Shown piece after piece: positions 13,489 to 15,152 of a stretch of DNA of 15,152 nt. Source of the DNA: Elusimicrobiota bacterium (GTDB taxonomy: Bacteria; Elusimicrobiota; Elusimicrobia; UBA1565; JACRDR01); the NCBI GenBank assembly GCA_016207585.1, contig JACQPI010000110.1, positions 1-15,152 on the forward strand, given 5' to 3'. The notes beneath the pieces were generated by a model. The model saw only the letters and a list, made by a program, of their open reading frames with translations. It had not been told where the DNA came from and ran no database searches. The position numbers were made by a program, and so were the translations under genes. The first letter of the stretch is position 1, and each line of letters opens with the position of its first letter.

Positions 13489-15152
13489 ATGAATCACCGC
13501 AAAAGCCGGCTACCAGCCTTGCTTTTTCTGCTATTTGGGATATACTCTCCGGGTCTCTGGGCAGGCATGACCATCGTCCACACCACGCCCCACGACTTCA
13601 GGAACGCCAAGCTGGAAGGGCTTCGCTTCGCGCCCTTGGAACAAGCGGTCCTGATCGGATCCGGAAGCGTAGAATCCCCTCCGATCCCGTCGCTGTTCCC
13701 GTTCAATGATCTGGTCGGCTCCTGGAATGCGGACCTTCCGCCCGGCGGGTCCATCACGATGGAAGCTCAGGCATTGACCGACGCCGGATGGACCCCCTGG
13801 TATAAATTGGGAGGATGGGATAAGTCGGGAGGGCGCAGCTTCGGCGAACAAAAGGACCGGGCCGGGCGCATCGACGTCGATACGTTGAAGCTGGACCGCC
13901 ATGCGACCGCGTTTCGCTACAGGATACATCTCGCGGCGACCGGAGCCCGGCCGCCGCGCCTGCGCCTGGTGGCCCTCACCTATGAAGACACTTCCCACGA
14001 AATCGCCGCTTCTACGGGAGCGGTTCGCAACGGCCCGTGGACGCGGGAGCTCCAGATTCAATCGCGCTCGCAGATGGAAGAACAGGCGAAGTACAAGCAC
14101 GATATCTGCAGCCCGACATCCCTGGCCATGGTCCTTGAATTTTGGGGAAAGAAATTTTCCATGCTCAAAGTACTCAAGGCCGTACAGGACCGGAAATCCC
14201 AGCTCTACGGCAATTGGACGCTCAACGTCGCCGCCGCGGCGAATTGGGGCTTGAGCGGCTATGTATCCAGGCTGCGCGGCATCGAGGAGCTCGAACGCCA
14301 GATCGCGCAGGGCCGGCCCGTCGTCGTCTCGATCGCCTTCGCGGAGGGAGAGCTCTCCGGCGCGCCCATCCGCAAGACGAAAGGCCACCTCTTCGTGGTC
14401 GCCGGCTTTACGCCCAAGGGCGACGTCATCGTCTACGACCCCGCGGCCGCCGACCGCGCCTCCGTCCGGCACGTATACCGCCGGGAGGAGTTCGAGCGCG
14501 CCTGGCTCGGCGCCAAGCACGGCCTCTCCTACGTTTTGGGCCCGCGGTTCCCGCTGGAAATGGCGGTGGCGGAACCCGCCGTGGATCTCCTGCATGCGCT
14601 CAAGAAGAATCCGCCGCAATCTTACGACGACGGCAACCGCGCCTCGCAGCTTCTTTACGGGGAGAAGGTCGTCGCCCGCAAGGCTAAGGGGAATTGGCTT
14701 TTGGTGGAGGCCGTCGAGCAGCCGCACTGGACAAACGGAAAATGGACCGGCTACCCTGGCTGGGTGGACGCAGCCGCCCTCACAGCGTGGGCGAACGCCC
14801 CGGAACCCAACGCAGTGGTGCGCACCAAGCGCGCGTCCTTGAAACCGGATGAACCCGCTCCCGCAGAGACGGACTTCCAGATATCGATCGGCACCAAGCT
14901 CCGGGTGGAATCGAGCCGGGGAATTCAAGCCAGGATCCGTCTCATCGATGGACGCACCGCCCGGGTGCCGGCGGCCGCGCTCAAGCCCCTGCCGGCGGGA
15001 GGCAAGTCCTCCGCGCAGGACGCGAGCGTTGAAATCATCCTGCACGCCGCCGAAGAGTTCATCGGGGATATCTACACCTGGGGCGGCCTCTCGGCGGTCC
15101 AAAAAATCCACGGATGGGGAACGGATTGCTCGGGTCTGTCCCACCTCGCCTA
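13489..15152 (+). CDS. Secreted C39-like peptidase / SH3b / NlpC-P60 fusion, 3' end cut by window
   Basis: The open frame runs from ATG 13489 off the window end (554 codons visible). Signal peptide at about 1-25 (ending GLWA), then a region of about 27-195 that looks beta-rich (WYKLGGW, FRYRIHL, LRLVALTYE). Next is a C39-type papain-like domain with Cys207 in HDICSPTSLAMVLEFWG, His300 in KGHLFVVAGF and Asp317 in YDPAAADRAS. Two bacterial SH3-like segments follow (about 385-432, with LLYGEKV and GYPGWVD, and about 440-502). An NlpC/P60 domain then starts, with YTWGG (538-542) and the candidate catalytic Cys547 in TDCSGL. SH3b-SH3b-NlpC/P60 is the layout of YkfC-type gamma-D-glutamyl peptidases that cut peptidoglycan stem peptides. 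The remaining NlpC/P60 His and polar residue lie beyond the window. The SD is weak. A role in cell-wall peptide turnover is inferred. Confidence 0.88.
   Translation, partial: MNHRKSRLPALLFLLFGIYSPGLWAGMTIVHTTPHDFRNAKLEGLRFAPLEQAVLIGSGSVESPPIPSLFPFNDLVGSWNADLPPGGSITMEAQALTDAGWTPWYKLGGWDKSGGRSFGEQKDRAGRIDVDTLKLDRHATAFRYRIHLAATGARPPRLRLVALTYEDTSHEIAASTGAVRNGPWTRELQIQSRSQMEEQAKYKHDICSPTSLAMVLEFWGKKFSMLKVLKAVQDRKSQLYGNWTLNVAAAANWGLSGYVSRLRGIEELERQIAQGRPVVVSIAFAEGELSGAPIRKTKGHLFVVAGFTPKGDVIVYDPAAADRASVRHVYRREEFERAWLGAKHGLSYVLGPRFPLEMAVAEPAVDLLHALKKNPPQSYDDGNRASQLLYGEKVVARKAKGNWLLVEAVEQPHWTNGKWTGYPGWVDAAALTAWANAPEPNAVVRTKRASLKPDEPAPAETDFQISIGTKLRVESSRGIQARIRLIDGRTARVPAAALKPLPAGGKSSAQDASVEIILHAAEEFIGDIYTWGGLSAVQKIHGWGTDCSGLSHLA

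Noticed and set aside
13531..15144. Very long minus-strand open frame (537 codons) opposite the peptidase fusion
   Set aside because: The plus strand encodes recognisable C39, SH3b and NlpC/P60 motifs over the same bases. The minus frame has low-complexity Arg/Gly/Ala-rich sequence with no domain, as expected antisense to G+C-rich codons.

Overview
The window is about 15 kb of densely packed, high-G+C bacterial chromosome carrying 14 protein genes. No rRNA, tRNA, CRISPR array or recognisable transposase is seen. The organism looks Gram-negative: there is an outer-membrane beta-barrel protein ending in Phe, several signal peptides and Shine-Dalgarno (SD) sequences of the GGAGG type. I cannot place it taxonomically with confidence. 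An uncultured phylum-level lineage such as Elusimicrobiota would fit, but that is only a guess. No gene-free stretch exceeds 300 bases; the longest is 6602-6795.

Layout. (1) Plus strand, 118-3250: panB, an alpha/beta hydrolase, panC and a small two-TM HAMP protein form a tight cluster with overlapping or near-touching ends. PanB and PanC are two steps of pantothenate (CoA precursor) synthesis. (2) Minus strand, 9601 down to 3259: CoA-binding protein, glutamate dehydrogenase, NAD-type 2-hydroxyacid dehydrogenase, a low-G+C membrane ORF, glycerate 2-kinase, a TPR protein, and a fatty-acid-hydroxylase/sterol-desaturase-like enzyme. The dehydrogenase and the kinase together could carry glyoxylate or hydroxypyruvate via glycerate to 2-phosphoglycerate. 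Glutamate dehydrogenase could handle the linked amino group. This cluster meets the panBC cluster tail-to-tail with 8 bases between stop codons. It is interrupted at about 6181-6795 by a segment of visibly different composition (about 44% G+C by hand count over 6181-6600) that holds inverted repeats. (3) Plus strand, 9721-10506: a membrane-anchored protein of unknown function, preceded by a near-consensus sigma70 promoter, with an apparent seven-fold tandem repeat of 13 residues. (4) Minus strand, 12981 down to 10530: an outer-membrane porin-like protein followed by a secreted alpha/beta hydrolase. (5) Plus strand, 13099 to the window end: a 7Fe ferredoxin with its own sigma70-like promoter and strong SD, then a large secreted protein cut by the window end. 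That protein joins a C39-type cysteine peptidase domain, two SH3b-like domains and the start of an NlpC/P60 peptidase domain.

The observations I would follow up first are the double cysteine-peptidase fusion at the right edge, the 13-residue repeat protein, and the compositionally foreign membrane ORF with its palindromes inside the glycerate cluster. I found no clear case of a complete, previously undescribed multi-gene system.
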